DNA from: Paracamarosporium sp. OC-R06-R3
Taxonomy: Eukaryota > Ascomycota > Dothideomycetes > Pleosporales > Didymosphaeriaceae
Length of the DNA: 64,000 nt
Reading direction: 5' to 3'
NCBI GenBank assembly: GCA_019828545.1
Contig: JACVRA010000061.1
Coordinates: 186,198 to 250,197, forward strand
The notes beneath the pieces were generated by a model. That model was not told where the DNA came from and made no database searches. It saw only the letters and a list, made by a program, of their open reading frames with translations. How positions within the stretch are numbered: position 1 is the first letter of the stretch; each line of letters begins with the position of its first letter. This document shows, one piece after another, positions 34,260 through 47,018 of this stretch. Both the position numbers and the translations under genes were made by a program.

Positions 34260-35370
34260 ATGGCGCCAAAGGGCAAGGACCAGCCAAAGGAGAAGAAGGT
34301 GGCTGTCGACAAGGTGCGTGGTTCAGGCCGATTGACGCTGTCTGCATATATACTGATCCTGGTTAGACCTTTGGTATGAAAAATAAGAAAGGTGGAGCCG
34401 CACAGAAACAGATCAAGTACCTCCAACAGGCCGCCGCTGGTGCCAAATCCCCCGCCGAGAAGAAGAAGGAAGCGGAAAAGCTACAACGCGAGAAGGAAAA
34501 GAAGGCTGCTGAAGATGCCAAAAAGGAAGCTGCCGAGCTCTTCAAGCCCGTGCAAGTACAGAAAGTCCCCTTTGGGGTAGACCCCAAGACCGTGCTCTGC
34601 CAATTTTACAAAAAAGGCCATTGTGACAAAGGTCGCAAATGCAAGTTCTCGCATGACTTGGCCGTGGAGCGGAAGACGGAGAAGAGGAGTCTTTATACGG
34701 ATAGCAGAGAAATAGAGAAGGAGGAGAAGGAAAAGGACAAGATGGACGACTGGGACGAGGAGAAGCTGCGAAAGGTGGTGATGAGCAAACATGGAAACCC
34801 AAAGACGACGACGGATAAAGTGTGCAAATACTTTATTGAGGCTGTGGAAAACCAGAAGTACGGGTGGTTCTGGATATGCCCCAATGGAGGTGACAAGTGC
34901 ATGTACAAGCACTCGTTGCCACCTGGGTAAGTACCTGCTTCACACGCATCCGGCAACCACATGCTAATTTTCCAAGGTTCGTGCTCAAGACCAAAGAGCA
35001 GCGTGCCGCCGAGAAAGCCCTCATGGAGAATTCTCCGCTGGCCACGCTTACGCTCGAAGACTTCTTAGAATCAGAACGCCACAAGCTCACTGGAACACTT
35101 ACACCTGTCACAGTCGAATCATTTGCCAAATGGAAGAAAGAACGCATGGACAAGAAGGCTGCAGAAGAGCAGGCTAAACAAATGAGGGAAGCCACAGGTA
35201 GGGCCATGTTCGAGAAGGGCGACTGGCAAGTCAGTGGCGATGAAGATGACTCTGAAGAGGAAGATGATGGCACGTGGAATCTCGAAGCGCTTCGACGAGA
35301 GACGGAAGCCGCACGAGCGAAGAAGGAGGAGGAGCGCATGGCGGCTGAAATGGGCTACGTCGCCTCTTGA
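34260..35370 (+). CDS. TMA46: CCCH zinc-finger protein Tma46/DFRP1 (ZC3H15)
   Basis: Exons 34260-34313, 34367-34926 and 34977-35370 give 335 aa. The second intron uses an AAG acceptor (TCCAAG). After [13 protein letters not shown] the protein reads [10 protein letters not shown], the conserved DFRP start. A Lys/Glu/Ala coiled coil, a first CCCH finger ([19 protein letters not shown]) and a second with wider spacing (VCKYF...[16 protein letters not shown]) follow. A DFRP-type region ([24 protein letters not shown]) ends the domain core. The family binds the ribosome-associated GTPase Rbg1/DRG1 and protects it from degradation. The C-terminus is acidic, then helical. Confidence 0.95.
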
Positions 35371-37107
35371 ACCTCGCATATCTTATTGAAGGACGAGCCA
35401 ACCGCACGCCAGGAGGAGCGATGAACTGGAGCAGAACCACACAATGCTGCAAAAGCTTGTGATGCTGCACCAAGCGCTGGTGGAGATAAAGGGGTGGTGG
35501 CATATATGTCAACCATGCCAGATGCGCAATATGCTTTGATGTCTTTGCGGTTACACAGCATGCATCTCACCGCTTCGCGCTACTCTCACTGGGAAGCGGA
35601 GGTCTGGTGTTTTGGCGTTAGCTTTTGAGATATTGCTATATAAGAAGGCTAGCTATCTTCAGCTTTCACTGCATATTACTTGTCAAATAACGAAATAGTG
35701 GACAGTGCTTTTCTTTTTTCTTACTCTTGCCAGTGGTTGTTCGTGCTTCACCCTTCTTCTTGTCATCATGCAGCTTTGTGCTGAAGATTCCTATGAGCGT
35801 GAAGGAACATCAACCCTAAGCAGCCTGTATCTCGTAGTCTGTTCTAAATCTGCATCATTAAGCTTAGAAACAGCTCATTGTATGGGACTTTGATATGTGC
35901 CATTTGAGCCGCAGAAGCATCCAGTGAGCTCATGCTTCCGTGGCCATACTGGATGTTGAATTTTAACACGATGTTCCAAGCATTAGATCGTCAGATTCTT
36001 TTTCACATTCAAACCACTGCTATCCTCAGAATTCGAATCTACTAAACTGCGTCTGATCAAGCTCACTCGAATAAAGAGCATGTGGAGCATTGTAACTACC
36101 CGTGCGCAACATTCACTGAACATAATCACCTATGTTTTACTCTGCTATAATATCGATCTCGAAGATTACAGTTAAACTACTATTCATATATGTCCCCATG
36201 ACTGATCGTTTCTTCTTGCGACTTCTTTGACTAGAGTCTCTAGCGGTGTGTAAATGCGGCATAATAGCATCTCAATTGCGTTGTGAGCCTGGCTTATCTG
36301 ACTTCATTTGGCTGATGTGTAACAACAGTCGCTTGAGCTAATCGGAGACGGCCGTTGGAGGACCATAGTTCATTGCTACGCTGCAGGAAATAAAAGATAA
36401 GTAGAGTACCCTATGCAGTTTCTATCCCCACCAGCGACATCCTATACCCTGATCTTATCAGTCTAGTCTGTTAGAACCAAACTTTAATCACTGTAATTAG
36501 TGCGGGGCCACTGAGGCGACCCTTTGGGCCACCAGGCATCTACCCCACTGCAGCCTTATCGCAAGGCATCCTAGCATTATGCAGCGCTGCCGCAAATACA
36601 AATGCAAACACACAGGCTAATCATGCAGGTGTCCGCGCATGTGATCCAAGACAGGCAGCAACTAGAGCCTCAACGCTTATACGCACTACATGCCTCGCTC
36701 ATAGAGAGCACAGTGCCAACTTATGAGGTTATATACATCAAAGTAATGTAAATAAGAATCTTTTGCAATATTACACAGGGGATACTCAAGATCTATGGTG
36801 TGTAAAGATTATTGGCCTTATACAATTCATAGTATTCAAGCAAACAATATCCATTGACGCCATGAAGCCATTACGACGGCGTACTTACACAAGGTGTATG
36901 TAGATGCACGTCAATTACAAGCCGTTGATTATAGAAATCCTGTTCCCTCGAACTACAAATCCAAGAGCTCCAAGAATAGAAGGCGTTAAAGAGAGATAGA
37001 AACTAGGTAGCAAGAAAGATAACAAGTGTGTACGTAGGAGAATTTAGAACCAGTTCGATCCCCCCAAAAACAACAGATATCAAAGACGATGGTCACAGCA
37101 CAGCATG
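35371..37107. other. AT-rich gene-free stretch
   Basis: Apart from the 3' UTR of TMA46 nothing is recognised. The base composition drops in G+C compared with the flanking genes. No transposon motif or terminal repeat was found by eye. Confidence 0.5.
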
Positions 37108-37962
37108 TCACCACGTCTTTGTAGACTTAGCTGCCGGTCCACCATGCTTTATCCGCTCGTGTTTCTTTCTTGCGTCCGATCTCTTGAAATCTTGCTGGCA
37201 ACGACTGCACCTTAGAATAGTCCGATTCTGCCCTATGAGTTCGGGATGGCAAGATTTTATATGACGTCTCAAGTTCCCCTTCTGGTAATTTCCAGTAAAT
37301 TCAACCCCACAACTCTCACACCGAGATATATTGGCCACCTGAATTTGTGGTGATCTAGATTCCCGTACTCTGGGCTTTATGTGGACATATCTGGAACGTT
37401 TGCCCAAGATTGTTGGACTATATTGGGGTAAATCTGTGGAGAAGGGTGTTATTGTCGGTGTTGGTGATATCAAGCCAGAGTCGAAACTTGTAGATGAGCC
37501 AGGGTGCCCGATTACGAAAGGGGGAGAATTGTCCGCAAAGTTGAGGTCAATCTGGTCATGCTCAATTCTTTGGGGTATGTGGAATGTTGGAAAGAATGGA
37601 GGCTGGGTAGCTTGGCAAGGAAGGTAGTGATCGTTGGATACTGTGTAGTCGACATGATTCGGAGCTATATGGTTGGGGAATATCCTGGGTGAGCTGTCTT
37701 GTAGCTTTGATGCAGGGTTGTATAATTCATTGGGTTGCTGCCTTGCCTGGATGAGTAACCATGGATCATCTAGGATTGCATATTGTTGCTCGGCTATATT
37801 TGTGTGTGTGATGTCGGGTATGTAGTTTGGATCGGCCATATTTCCTTCAGGGAACTCGGACTCGTCTGTCCGAAAGATGTGGGAGGGGTGATTTGCGATA
37901 TTCGTAAGGTGGGCACTGTTCAGAAGGCAGCTCGCAAATGGATCGTCCAGACAGCTCCCCAA
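37108..37962 (-). CDS. fungal two-finger C2H2 protein
   Basis: Single open frame of 284 aa. An internal Met at 37839 (MADPNYIPDI) is a credible alternative start, giving 243 aa. The N-terminal two-thirds is Pro/Asn/Gln/Ser-rich and probably disordered. The C-terminus has two C2H2 fingers: residues 215-239 (CESCGVEFTGNYQKGNLRRH...) and 252-273 (CSRCQQDFKRSDARKKHE). The same paired arrangement and the FKRSDAR-KHE motif recur in the protein at 41888-43345, so the two are paralogues or a related family. It is probably a DNA-binding regulator, lying in an AT-rich gene-poor tract. Confidence 0.75.
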   Translation of the reverse strand: MGSCLDDPFASCLLNSAHLTNIANHPSHIFRTDESEFPEGNMADPNYIPDITHTNIAEQQYAILDDPWLLIQARQQPNELYNPASKLQDSSPRIFPNHIAPNHVDYTVSNDHYLPCQATQPPFFPTFHIPQRIEHDQIDLNFADNSPPFVIGHPGSSTSFDSGLISPTPTITPFSTDLPQYSPTILGKRSRYVHIKPRVRESRSPQIQVANISRCESCGVEFTGNYQKGNLRRHIKSCHPELIGQNRTILRCSRCQQDFKRSDARKKHERIKHGGPAAKSTKTW

Positions 37963-40900
37963 CCCGAGTGTCCGGCAGCTCGGTTTTTGAAAGTTGTTTG
38001 CTTGTTGCGGATGGTCCCTTGCTTATTGCCTGACGGTACGAGGTGTATTGCTCAGATGATGACCGACATGTATTGTATCTTGTTGACTCCTGATCAATTA
38101 CGTTGCCAGACTTCAAAGAGCCTTCATGAGAATCTAGTGTTGTGATGATCAACAATCGCTCTCTGCCACCCTTCCCACGGATGGGGCTCTTGTAGCTAGA
38201 CGAGGTCAGTACGAGAGCATCACCTGAGTATACCAAAGGAAGTGGTGGACAAACATAATGGTGAACCTCCGGCACCTCAATTTGAAGTACATATTATAAG
38301 ATTGAAGCGGCTGGTTCTGCTTTTCAGAGAAGAAATGATATTGGAGGACCTTATGGAACCTAAATTTAAGGTGCCAGGGAGTGTTGTCCGCAAGTGGCTG
38401 ATGCGAGACGTCCACCAGAACGTCCACCAAGGAGTCATGAAGCCGCTACCCGATCAATCAGAGTTTACCCAGAGTAACGCCACAATATTTCTTTTGGACG
38501 TATACGAAAGGACGAAAGTGAGGGATGATACTGGTGAGTAAATCGCAGTCCGCCGAAGTAACGTCGCCTGAGCGTTGGGTCTGTTCAGGGAGGGTGAGGA
38601 CCACATTCTGTTCGCTCACCGACATGCATATTCACCGCCTTCCTATGTCTCGAAGGACAGCAGGGTCCTTCATCTTGGACTAGATATGCAGTAGGCGAAG
38701 GATTTCTTGATGGTGGCGGAGGCATGCTGCGCCAGTAGACGAACCCATGGAGTCCACCCGTGGGGCGTACTCGATAGAGGGTGCAGTGTGGGATTATTGG
38801 TACACCATACCTGCAGCTGGAAGGCCATATGGTGGGGCGTCGATGACAGAGCATCGATGCCACTGGCGAACATTCACAATCCACACCGGAAAAGGCAGGT
38901 GAGAAGCCGTCAAATTGCGAGCAAACCTGCGAGGTGGTTGTCGTGTCACAAAACCCCGGAGTGTGCAGATGCTCTCACCGGTCCCTCCATGGCATCATCT
39001 TCAAGGAGAGCAGTCCTCCAACGCTAATGCGGTGGCTTGGCTTGGATCGTGGCAATATTGATAGAGTGGTTTTCCAAGGAACATCAGCAAGGCCAAAGAA
39101 ATCGAAATATTTCTTATGGATGTAATGTAATTTGCGGTAACTCATCCCACAAAGTGTCTCTAGGTCGTTTTCTCAGTATTGAACAACATGAGACCTGGGG
39201 ATAAATCTGACTTCACTGAGTTAAGGGTTTTATGAACATGTTCTGAACCCGCGTATATCCAAAGGCGTTGGAGATTGGTCTGAGCTCTGCCCCCTCAGAA
39301 ACTTCGAGTTGGGTTCTCGTGACGAAACCTGTACCCCTAACGAATTTTGAGTGATTTCGTGTCCCCTTGTTGCGCAGCATTGCATGTTATGAGGTTGATT
39401 TACAATCATAGATCTGGGGGAATTAGAATTTGTGCGTTGCGAATTCAAAAGTAAAGAAGAGAAAGCTTCTGAAAAATTGAGTACAGGCGCCTTTCCAGCC
39501 TCAAATGTTGGCGCGCTGCTCACTCCTTATAGAAGCGACAAATGAGGTTCACAGATTAGTCATTAATCCTCGATTCGATGGTGCTCAGTTTGGATGCACA
39601 ATGATCATCAGTAATCGCATAGCCTTGATGTATGATGCGCTTGGTTTTAGACACGGAGTCCGAAGGCTCTAATGAGAGCTAAACAACTCTTACAAAATGA
39701 CAGGGCAGATAATAAAGCATCAGAAATATACTATGTATAAATCGGGCTCGGAGTGGAAAGCAGGGTTAGCTATATGGACTGCTTCAGGCGCTGGAAGCAA
39801 ACGGAGCAAAATGTGGACTAGCACATGGCTTATCTGGCGTTGTTAGCATGACTTGGTACTGAAATTCAAAAGCTGTGTTGATATCTTGTGTAACCTAATG
39901 AGATGACAAACATGCAAAGCAGTCCCTCAAATATAACAAGCGTTATCCAAATTTACGGAAGATACGTAACGAAGAGGCGGAACAGATTGTAGCTTTGTTG
40001 TCTAGCGCCTGTTTCCAATTCAATATTGAAACCGAATGATAGGTTATTCCTATTTCGCCATTGATTGGTCTGACATTCCACGTCCCGAGCCCCTGGTCCT
40101 CCAGATCCAATCAGATATAGTGAGCCTTAGTGCGTGTTGGCGTCCGATATCCTTTGCAGAACCGTCTCATCATTTCAGTGCTAGTGACAAGGCTCCGCAC
40201 CTCACATAAAACACACAGCTGAATTGAGGCCGAACGGAAATGCCGAAGTGATGTCGCGTACAATGGGCAGTATGGGCTTGGCGATGGTGCGTTAAACAAG
40301 CCACGATAGTATGAAGTGCGATGCCGCGCATCTTCTCTTACACTGTCTCTAATCAACATTCGTGACACTAACAACTTCGTCACTATAGGTAAATCAAGCT
40401 TTGAACCCTCCATATGTGCTTGTGTGATGTAATGCTAGGCATCTTGCCCCATCAGCCCGCAGCCTTGCTGGTACCGTACACGCGCGGAAGATCCGTGCGT
40501 ACATTGTAGGCCGGGAGATAGGTTAAAGCTGAAGCTGAAGCCAGGCGGACAGATGATCGACATGGACTTGCAAACTTCAAATTGTCTTGGACAGTCATGC
40601 AGATTCTACTTTATGCCACAATATATTCTTAATCCCGGGTCTAGATCTTCGTCAATTGCAATAAACCTTATCTTATCTTAAAAGAGACATAGCCGTATGT
40701 GCAGGGTCTGTTTGCCCCTCTACGCCTTGTGGCATCATCTTGAGGACCAGCAGGACGCCCGGTGTTGTAACGTATCTATTAAAAATGGTCAAACCTAGGT
40801 CAGGCCGGCCGCGTCTGTCTTACGCCAGCGGACTCGAGAAAATAAATTTAACCAGCCTCGATAAATCCTGTTTTGGAAAAGTTGAAGGTTGTTATTCAGA

Positions 40901-41887
40901 TCGAGAAGATGAATGGTTCTTACGACCCATGTCGAGAAAGATGGACACAGCTGACTAAACGTTCATTCGGCACTATCGATCCTCTAACCCACGGTGCATA
41001 CGTACGACCTTCACCGGAAAACGACATGGACTAGCATTCGAGAAAAGTTGATCCATCGTCCTTTCTCCTCATGGGAAACCATACAGGCGCTAATCCTATT
41101 TTTGTGACCTGATTGCATCCCTGATCCTATCGAGCCGCAAGTTTCGGGGTCAACGGCGTCTCCGCTCCTGCGAGCGCTTGCACTTTGTTTGCCAGATGTG
41201 CTTAAGTTATGGAGCGTGACTTGACTCAATTCTGGTGCGTACCGTGAGCATTTCTATCTACCCTCCGTCATTGTCACTCTCTTTCGCTGGTTCACATGTT
41301 TAAAAGATTTATGTGCAAGGCTGATAGATTCACGTGACGCACGTGACGACAACCTCGCCTTGGCGCTCATTGCTACTAATAGTACCCTGTGCGTACACCA
41401 ATGTCTTATATTCGGATCTCTGCCTTATAGTACCTGCATGCTTACCGTGCTGGTGGAATATGCACCATGTAGGCTGACAACTGCTCGTCTGATATTATGC
41501 AAAGAAATTCCATTTTTTCAAGTGTAATTGTGCTTTACATCGACTTCTAATTACTGATTAAACTAGTCTGAGTTATTTCTGGGTCGTTCCCGCTTTAGTG
41601 ATTATGGAAACAAGTACCGTTTCACAGCTACATTTCGCTCTACCTTCTCATTGGCACATTTCAATTAGGTTATACATGGGAATTAAGATTACGATCAGCT
41701 ACACTGCCAGGAAAATTTGCATTCCATGATACTAAATACTCCGCACCAGCTTGAATCAATAGACTAAGTTGTGGCCGTGGTCAGCCTCCACCAAAACCCT
41801 GCGGACCCTAGAACATAATCATGAAACCTTCGCAATGTGGACTTATAAATTAGGGAGTAAACCCTCCGTACTAGGTCAGAATATTCG
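37963..41887. other. 3.9-kb gene-poor stretch with two weak ORFs
   Basis: The open frame 38242-38541 (+) has coding-like composition (VRKWLMRDVHQNVHQGVM) and ends at a GTGAGT-like donor. The frame 39230-39523 (-) reads MSSAPTFEAGKAPVLNF. Neither has a recognisable domain, so they may be relics or lineage-specific exons. Two CACGTG boxes lie at 41331 and 41340. Confidence 0.4.
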
Positions 41888-43345
41888 TCACGGCATGTAT
41901 ATCCTCCTTTCCCCTTCTTGTATTCGGATCCGCCGTTTGTGGGGTCTGCAATCCTCGGTCCTATGCGCTTTCCACTCATGTTTTCTCCGAGCATCGCTCC
42001 GTTTAAAACGTTTAGAACAGGTTCGACAGTCTCTACCATCATCGATGTCCATAGGTTCAGGGTCCAGGTCTGCATGGAACACGGTAACATGACGTTTTCG
42101 GTTTGCTTTCTGATATTTCCCATTGAATTGAATACCACAGTGAACACATGGAAGTGGCGGTAGAAGTCTCATGATTGCCCGGGCAGCCGTAGCTGCGGTG
42201 CGTCTAACCTGTCTTTCTTGATGGGGGGTTCGAGGGGCTGCTTGGACTTCCTGAGCTACCTGAGCTACCTGACCTCCGAATAGTATTGGCACGTTTTGGC
42301 TCTCCACATAAGTTGGTAATGTTTCTTCGAAGTTATATGTTGAGCTATTTGATGGTTGTAGCGACATAGATTCGGTGCGTTGATATTCGGATGAAACATA
42401 TAGCGACGGCTCGTTGATATACCGTCCCCAAACATAGTGCCGCGCTTGGCCATATTGGAACCCGTTGTCGATGGCATCGACCTGCGCGGGTTCATATTGA
42501 TGGACAGTTGGCAAGCTGTCATGTATCTTAATGGGTTGTGTTGGATATTTGGATACTCTTGAACACTGAAGAGTACAAGATGAGGAGTGAACATCCATCG
42601 CGGCAAGTAAAGCATGAGATATTTGGTGAACATCGGCGGGGTGTTCATCGTAGTGACACATAGGTGATACAGGAGATGCGGTAGGACTGTAAAGGGTTCG
42701 GCCATGTGAATAAGAGGTGGGATGATTTCGGAAAGACATGATATTGTTCTCTGGAGACTTGTTCATGGTAACGACAGCATCTGTATGATTTGCAGTGTTG
42801 AAATCTCTGGTGCAAGAGACAGCGAAACCAGTAGGCGATATGGAAGTTGAAGGCGATCCCTGGAAAGAAGAAGGACTAATAGTAGTAGGTGGAGGGCTAA
42901 GTAACATTATATTGGCATGATTGAATGCACGGTAATTGTGCCCGGTGTCGTTGTTCGGGGAAACACGATGACCATGCGCATTCGAAGGCGACGCTCGCAA
43001 CATTTCTGCTGAAGTGTCGATGGGTGTTAGAGCCCGTGCCGACGGATGTGAGGCGTAAAATGTATGGACAGCGTCTGTAGGGCTGGTCCGAACCCAGGGA
43101 AGAGGATCATGGCTCTGCCAAGCCACAGGTCCTATCGACATTGGATGGCTTTCCACGTTTTCAAATGGGTGCACCTGTCCGTAAAATTCGGATGTAGGGC
43201 GACCTGGTAACTCGCAAGGATCTCGTTCCACCGGTAATTCCACTATGTGCCTATCTCCGTATTCTTGTGATGCACACACTGGCGAAGGCATGCCAGACGC
43301 ATCTCCCGGGGACCTGCGTGAACGATTGAATGACATATGAAACAT
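41888..43345 (-). CDS. fungal two-finger C2H2 protein, long N-terminus
   Basis: Single open frame of 485 aa; MSFNRSRRS at 43336 is an alternative start. The first ~395 residues are rich in Ser, Pro, His, Thr and Gln with no clear domain. Two C2H2 fingers end the protein: residues 400-424 (CVHCGIQFNGKYQKANRKRH...) and 440-461 (CRTCSKRFKRSDARRKHE). A basic tail (HKRRIRIQEGERR) follows. The finger pair matches that of the 37108-37962 protein in spacing and in the FKRSDAR motif. A regulatory DNA-binding role is likely; targets are unknown. Confidence 0.78.
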   Translation of the reverse strand: MFHMSFNRSRRSPGDASGMPSPVCASQEYGDRHIVELPVERDPCELPGRPTSEFYGQVHPFENVESHPMSIGPVAWQSHDPLPWVRTSPTDAVHTFYASHPSARALTPIDTSAEMLRASPSNAHGHRVSPNNDTGHNYRAFNHANIMLLSPPPTTISPSSFQGSPSTSISPTGFAVSCTRDFNTANHTDAVVTMNKSPENNIMSFRNHPTSYSHGRTLYSPTASPVSPMCHYDEHPADVHQISHALLAAMDVHSSSCTLQCSRVSKYPTQPIKIHDSLPTVHQYEPAQVDAIDNGFQYGQARHYVWGRYINEPSLYVSSEYQRTESMSLQPSNSSTYNFEETLPTYVESQNVPILFGGQVAQVAQEVQAAPRTPHQERQVRRTAATAARAIMRLLPPLPCVHCGIQFNGKYQKANRKRHVTVFHADLDPEPMDIDDGRDCRTCSKRFKRSDARRKHEWKAHRTEDCRPHKRRIRIQEGERRIYMP

Positions 43346-46300
43346 GATTCTTCCTCTGCCGAAGGATTTTCGAATACTTTTTGTATGCGAAGAAGTACAG
43401 CGCTGCCTCGAATAGTGGTCTCGGCTCTGGCCAAGTCCTGGGATGGCCGGTGGAAAGTTTTCTGTCGACTGATTGAGATGTGTGAAATGATTTGGCTTGA
43501 TATAAAATGACGAAGCCGAGATAATTGGTTGGGAGATGTCGTTGGTACTCCTATGATTAGAAAGCGTAAACCTGTACGTAGTCAGTAAGAGTCATCTTCG
43601 ACGAACAGACGAGAAAGGGTCCGTACGAACAGCAACTCGCAAGTCCAATTGTGTCGCTCAATCAAGAAGCGCATTTTGTAACAATCAGGATACCCAGATC
43701 AAGTTATTCACATTCAGTAGAGCGTACGTAGAGGGCTTTATTATATCCGCAACTCACGCAAAAATACGTGTGACGTTGCGGGGGATGTGGTGCCCTCATT
43801 CCTGGTGGACATCATCTACATGCAGCAGGAATATGCTCCATACCCACGATTGACACGCAATCGTACACCCATGAGAAAGTATTCCTCCAAGTAACAGCGT
43901 CTACGAGCGGTACACGGGCGCGACATGGGATTGGTGTGCGCTGGGAAGGGGCAAAGCCATCGGCTCGCCTTGAAGAAGGCAAGAAAGCTGTCACACCGCA
44001 GTACATCCCTCGAGATATGCACGGCTCGCCCGGCACGATGGACTAGGTTCGTTGATCGGAGTGGTGGCCCCGCTTCATGTGGCCAGGGATGAGCTGCCGA
44101 GGAAATCGTAGCATGGGTATCGTAGTGTTACTAGACGCCAACGTCTTCGGAAATAGAACGAAAACGATATGATAGTCCTTATTCTCGAGTGCTTGTTGAA
44201 AGCACTCGATCAGCACTATTTTCTGTAGTCTAAGTGGTGAACAATTAAGCGTACATTGCTGCAACCTGGGGCATTAGCAATGACAGGTCGCGAGCATAAA
44301 CCGGTATCTTTTCCATACCTATTAAAAACAAATTTGGTTCTCTGCAATTGATCATCGGATAATCACATGCTGGAACAGGGGCGTCGCAAGCATGCGTACA
44401 GAGAAGTGTGATTCGAACGGCAGAGATGCTCGATTGGGCTATCTAAATTTGGGGACTCCACAGGTATCCAAATCGGGTATGAAGAGAGGGCAAGCCAGAT
44501 GAAGGAAAGAATGAGGCGGTATCGGTATCTTTCGCTTGACGCCGCCGGCGACGACGTTTGTCATGGCGTGGTGTCTTGAGTTGCTGACAAAGCCATATGG
44601 TTGGAGGAACACCTTGTGGTCCGTTGACCGGTTTTGGGCGATCACAGAACGTAAATTTATGGCGATAGGACTGGGGGGCGCGATACCGTCGCGGTTTTCG
44701 AATTTGCGCGAACCCTTCACAGGACCGTTGGGGGCATATTCACTTATACTTGATCGTGTAGGAGGCGAAGTCGTTGTCCTAGGCCTCGTTCTAGAGATCG
44801 CTCAGCCCCCAAACTGACCCAAGTATCACCACTTTCTATAGGAAGGCTTTCTCAAGGCAGAATCCAATGTTTTGGCTATGCCCAAGTGAGGCTATGCTGT
44901 CGGTAGTAATGATCATTTGCAGCTCCCGACAATTTTCGCGTGCGATCGACCGATGACCAAACACGTACTCGGCTGATGAGCCTTCACCGGTATTCTTGGA
45001 AGCCTTTGACCGGTTTTCTTGGAACACCAATAGCTTCCAAGAGGTCAGCAGTTCAGATACAATGAACTGGTCCGCTCGTTTCACAGTGGAGGTCAAGGTC
45101 AACGTATGTCTGCACTGTCGTGAGCCACGGAGCTTGGACGGATCTATGCACTACAACTCAAATGCTCTCCGAAATTAGGAAGCTAATTCGAAGTCGGGAA
45201 CGTCGCTTCAGGCTCATCTTCACTGTTGTCCTTCTCTTATCGCCTTAGGGGCGGCCTCCAGCTAGACTCTGCGTCCCTTGCAGCCCTATCATTCCAATGG
45301 CATCACTGGCCTCATTGCTGATCTCCAGAAATAGCGGGACAACGCATGGTCTCGCAAAAGATGCCGTTCTGATGCAGGAGATGTGAGTGCCTGATGTCGT
45401 TCGAACAAGCTAGTAGCTAGCACGTAGCGGTAGGTGCACGGGCCGATAGTTGCCCCGCCGTCGCCTCCGCGGCCACCCCCGCGACTTCCAACCAGGCACT
45501 TGGGACCATCTCATCCCGCATTGCCTCGTCTATTGTAACCCGCAAATTTGTACGGCCATAGTTGCCTCGTCTCGGCATGACCAAGTGGCCACTCGGCAGA
45601 GATCCCTAGTCCTTCCGCCGGATGCCTTCTCAAAGGCAGCGGCGCCTATGCAGGTGAACATGCAAGTGCGCTATCCTCCTGCGCGGTGCAAAGGATCGGT
45701 TGGTGCGTATGTATCGTCCGCCTCACCATATGAGTCCACACTGGTGGAACATCAATACAATGACAGAGCCGCATCATGTGAGTGGCGTCATGCCCTTTGT
45801 CCAAAAACGCAAAGGACCTGGCAATGGCTCGCCTGCAGTGTTCTAGATTTCTGTAGGACAGATATCGTATATTGTGGGGTCACGATTGGACTCCTGCCCA
45901 GGTGGCGGTGGTTTCCTGCGGGAATATGCAGGTGGGTTGCTGCCCGACTTCGTACTGGTGCCCATGCTCAGCTGAATTGCCTCCATTGTATACGGGACCA
46001 GGCGACGGTGTTTTTGGGCGTGATTGTCCTTTACGATCGTCAGGGCGCAGCCACATGGTGGACCCAGTTGCCTGATAAGTACACCTTACTTCATTCGGAC
46101 GCAGGTCCTCCAGGAACGCCTACTACCCATCCGATCGGCCCACGCACTGCCACGTAGCAGAACAACCGATCGGCCCGTTAGATTTGACGAACATCGTGGG
46201 TGCTTGCGTGTTCGCGTGGCTCTAGCAGTGCATGCTGTCCAAATGATTTGGGTCACATAATTCTTCGCAGGGAATCCATCCACCTACGGTAGCCGGTCAC

Positions 46301-47018
46301 AGCTCGAAAGTCCGACCAGCCAGCTCATCTCGAAATTCTGTGTGTGATGTCCCTACGCAAATCAAATATAGACATTCAGGCCTACTATAGTATGTGACAT
46401 CCTCAACACTGCCATATCGATAATGACGCATTCATTTTATGCGTAGACCGCCACCTTTCTCGGATTTTGCCCACGTAAAAAACCCAACTCTGCACTTGAA
46501 GAGCCACCATCTCCCCAGAACTTTTGCGGTGAAATAGTAGTAGATCCTGGTTAAAACGCCTTCGCATTTCGCTCCTTCAGTGGCCCGAGTGCGACGATAT
46601 CATAAGTTAGCCTTCACTGTCGTAGCATGATGAGACTTCTAGTTGAAGGAAAACGATCGCCTAATGAGAAGATCTCAGTAAATGTGCGTGGTTTATAAAT
46701 AGATGTGCTCACCATGAGTGAGATCTCTCATAGGCCGGGTTTCTGATCATCTCCCCTTTGTTCGTAAGTACCGAATAATCACGGTTATGAAAGGAAACTG
46801 CAGCATTCTTACAAAAACTTCGAAATTCCGTGCTCGCATCAAAACCTCAAGGATGATTGAGCCCCGCACCAAGCTCGTAGTCACGTGACGGTGTATCATC
46901 AATGATGATGTAATATTGTAATCCCAACTACCACTGGAAACATATCGTGACCTTCACTCAGACTCAGTACTACCAACTAGGGACATCGAGCCTCGATAAA
47001 CAGACACCAAATAGCATA
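43346..47018. other. 3.7-kb gene-poor stretch
   Basis: Several open frames (44439-44817 on both strands, 45450-46157 plus) lack motifs or credible splice sites and are not called. Around 45.2-46.3 kb the G+C content rises locally. The proximal part before 47019 has a CACGTG box at 46882. Confidence 0.45.

Noticed and set aside
37048..37070. GTTCGATCCC resembling a tRNA T-arm
   Set aside because: No matching acceptor stem or D-arm upstream.
39230..39523. 97-aa minus ORF in the gene-poor island
   Set aside because: Mildly coding-like but without domain, splice partner or neighbour context.
45450..46157. 235-aa plus-strand ORF
   Set aside because: No motif, Cys/Trp/Arg-biased composition typical of chance frames, and overlapping frames on both strands.
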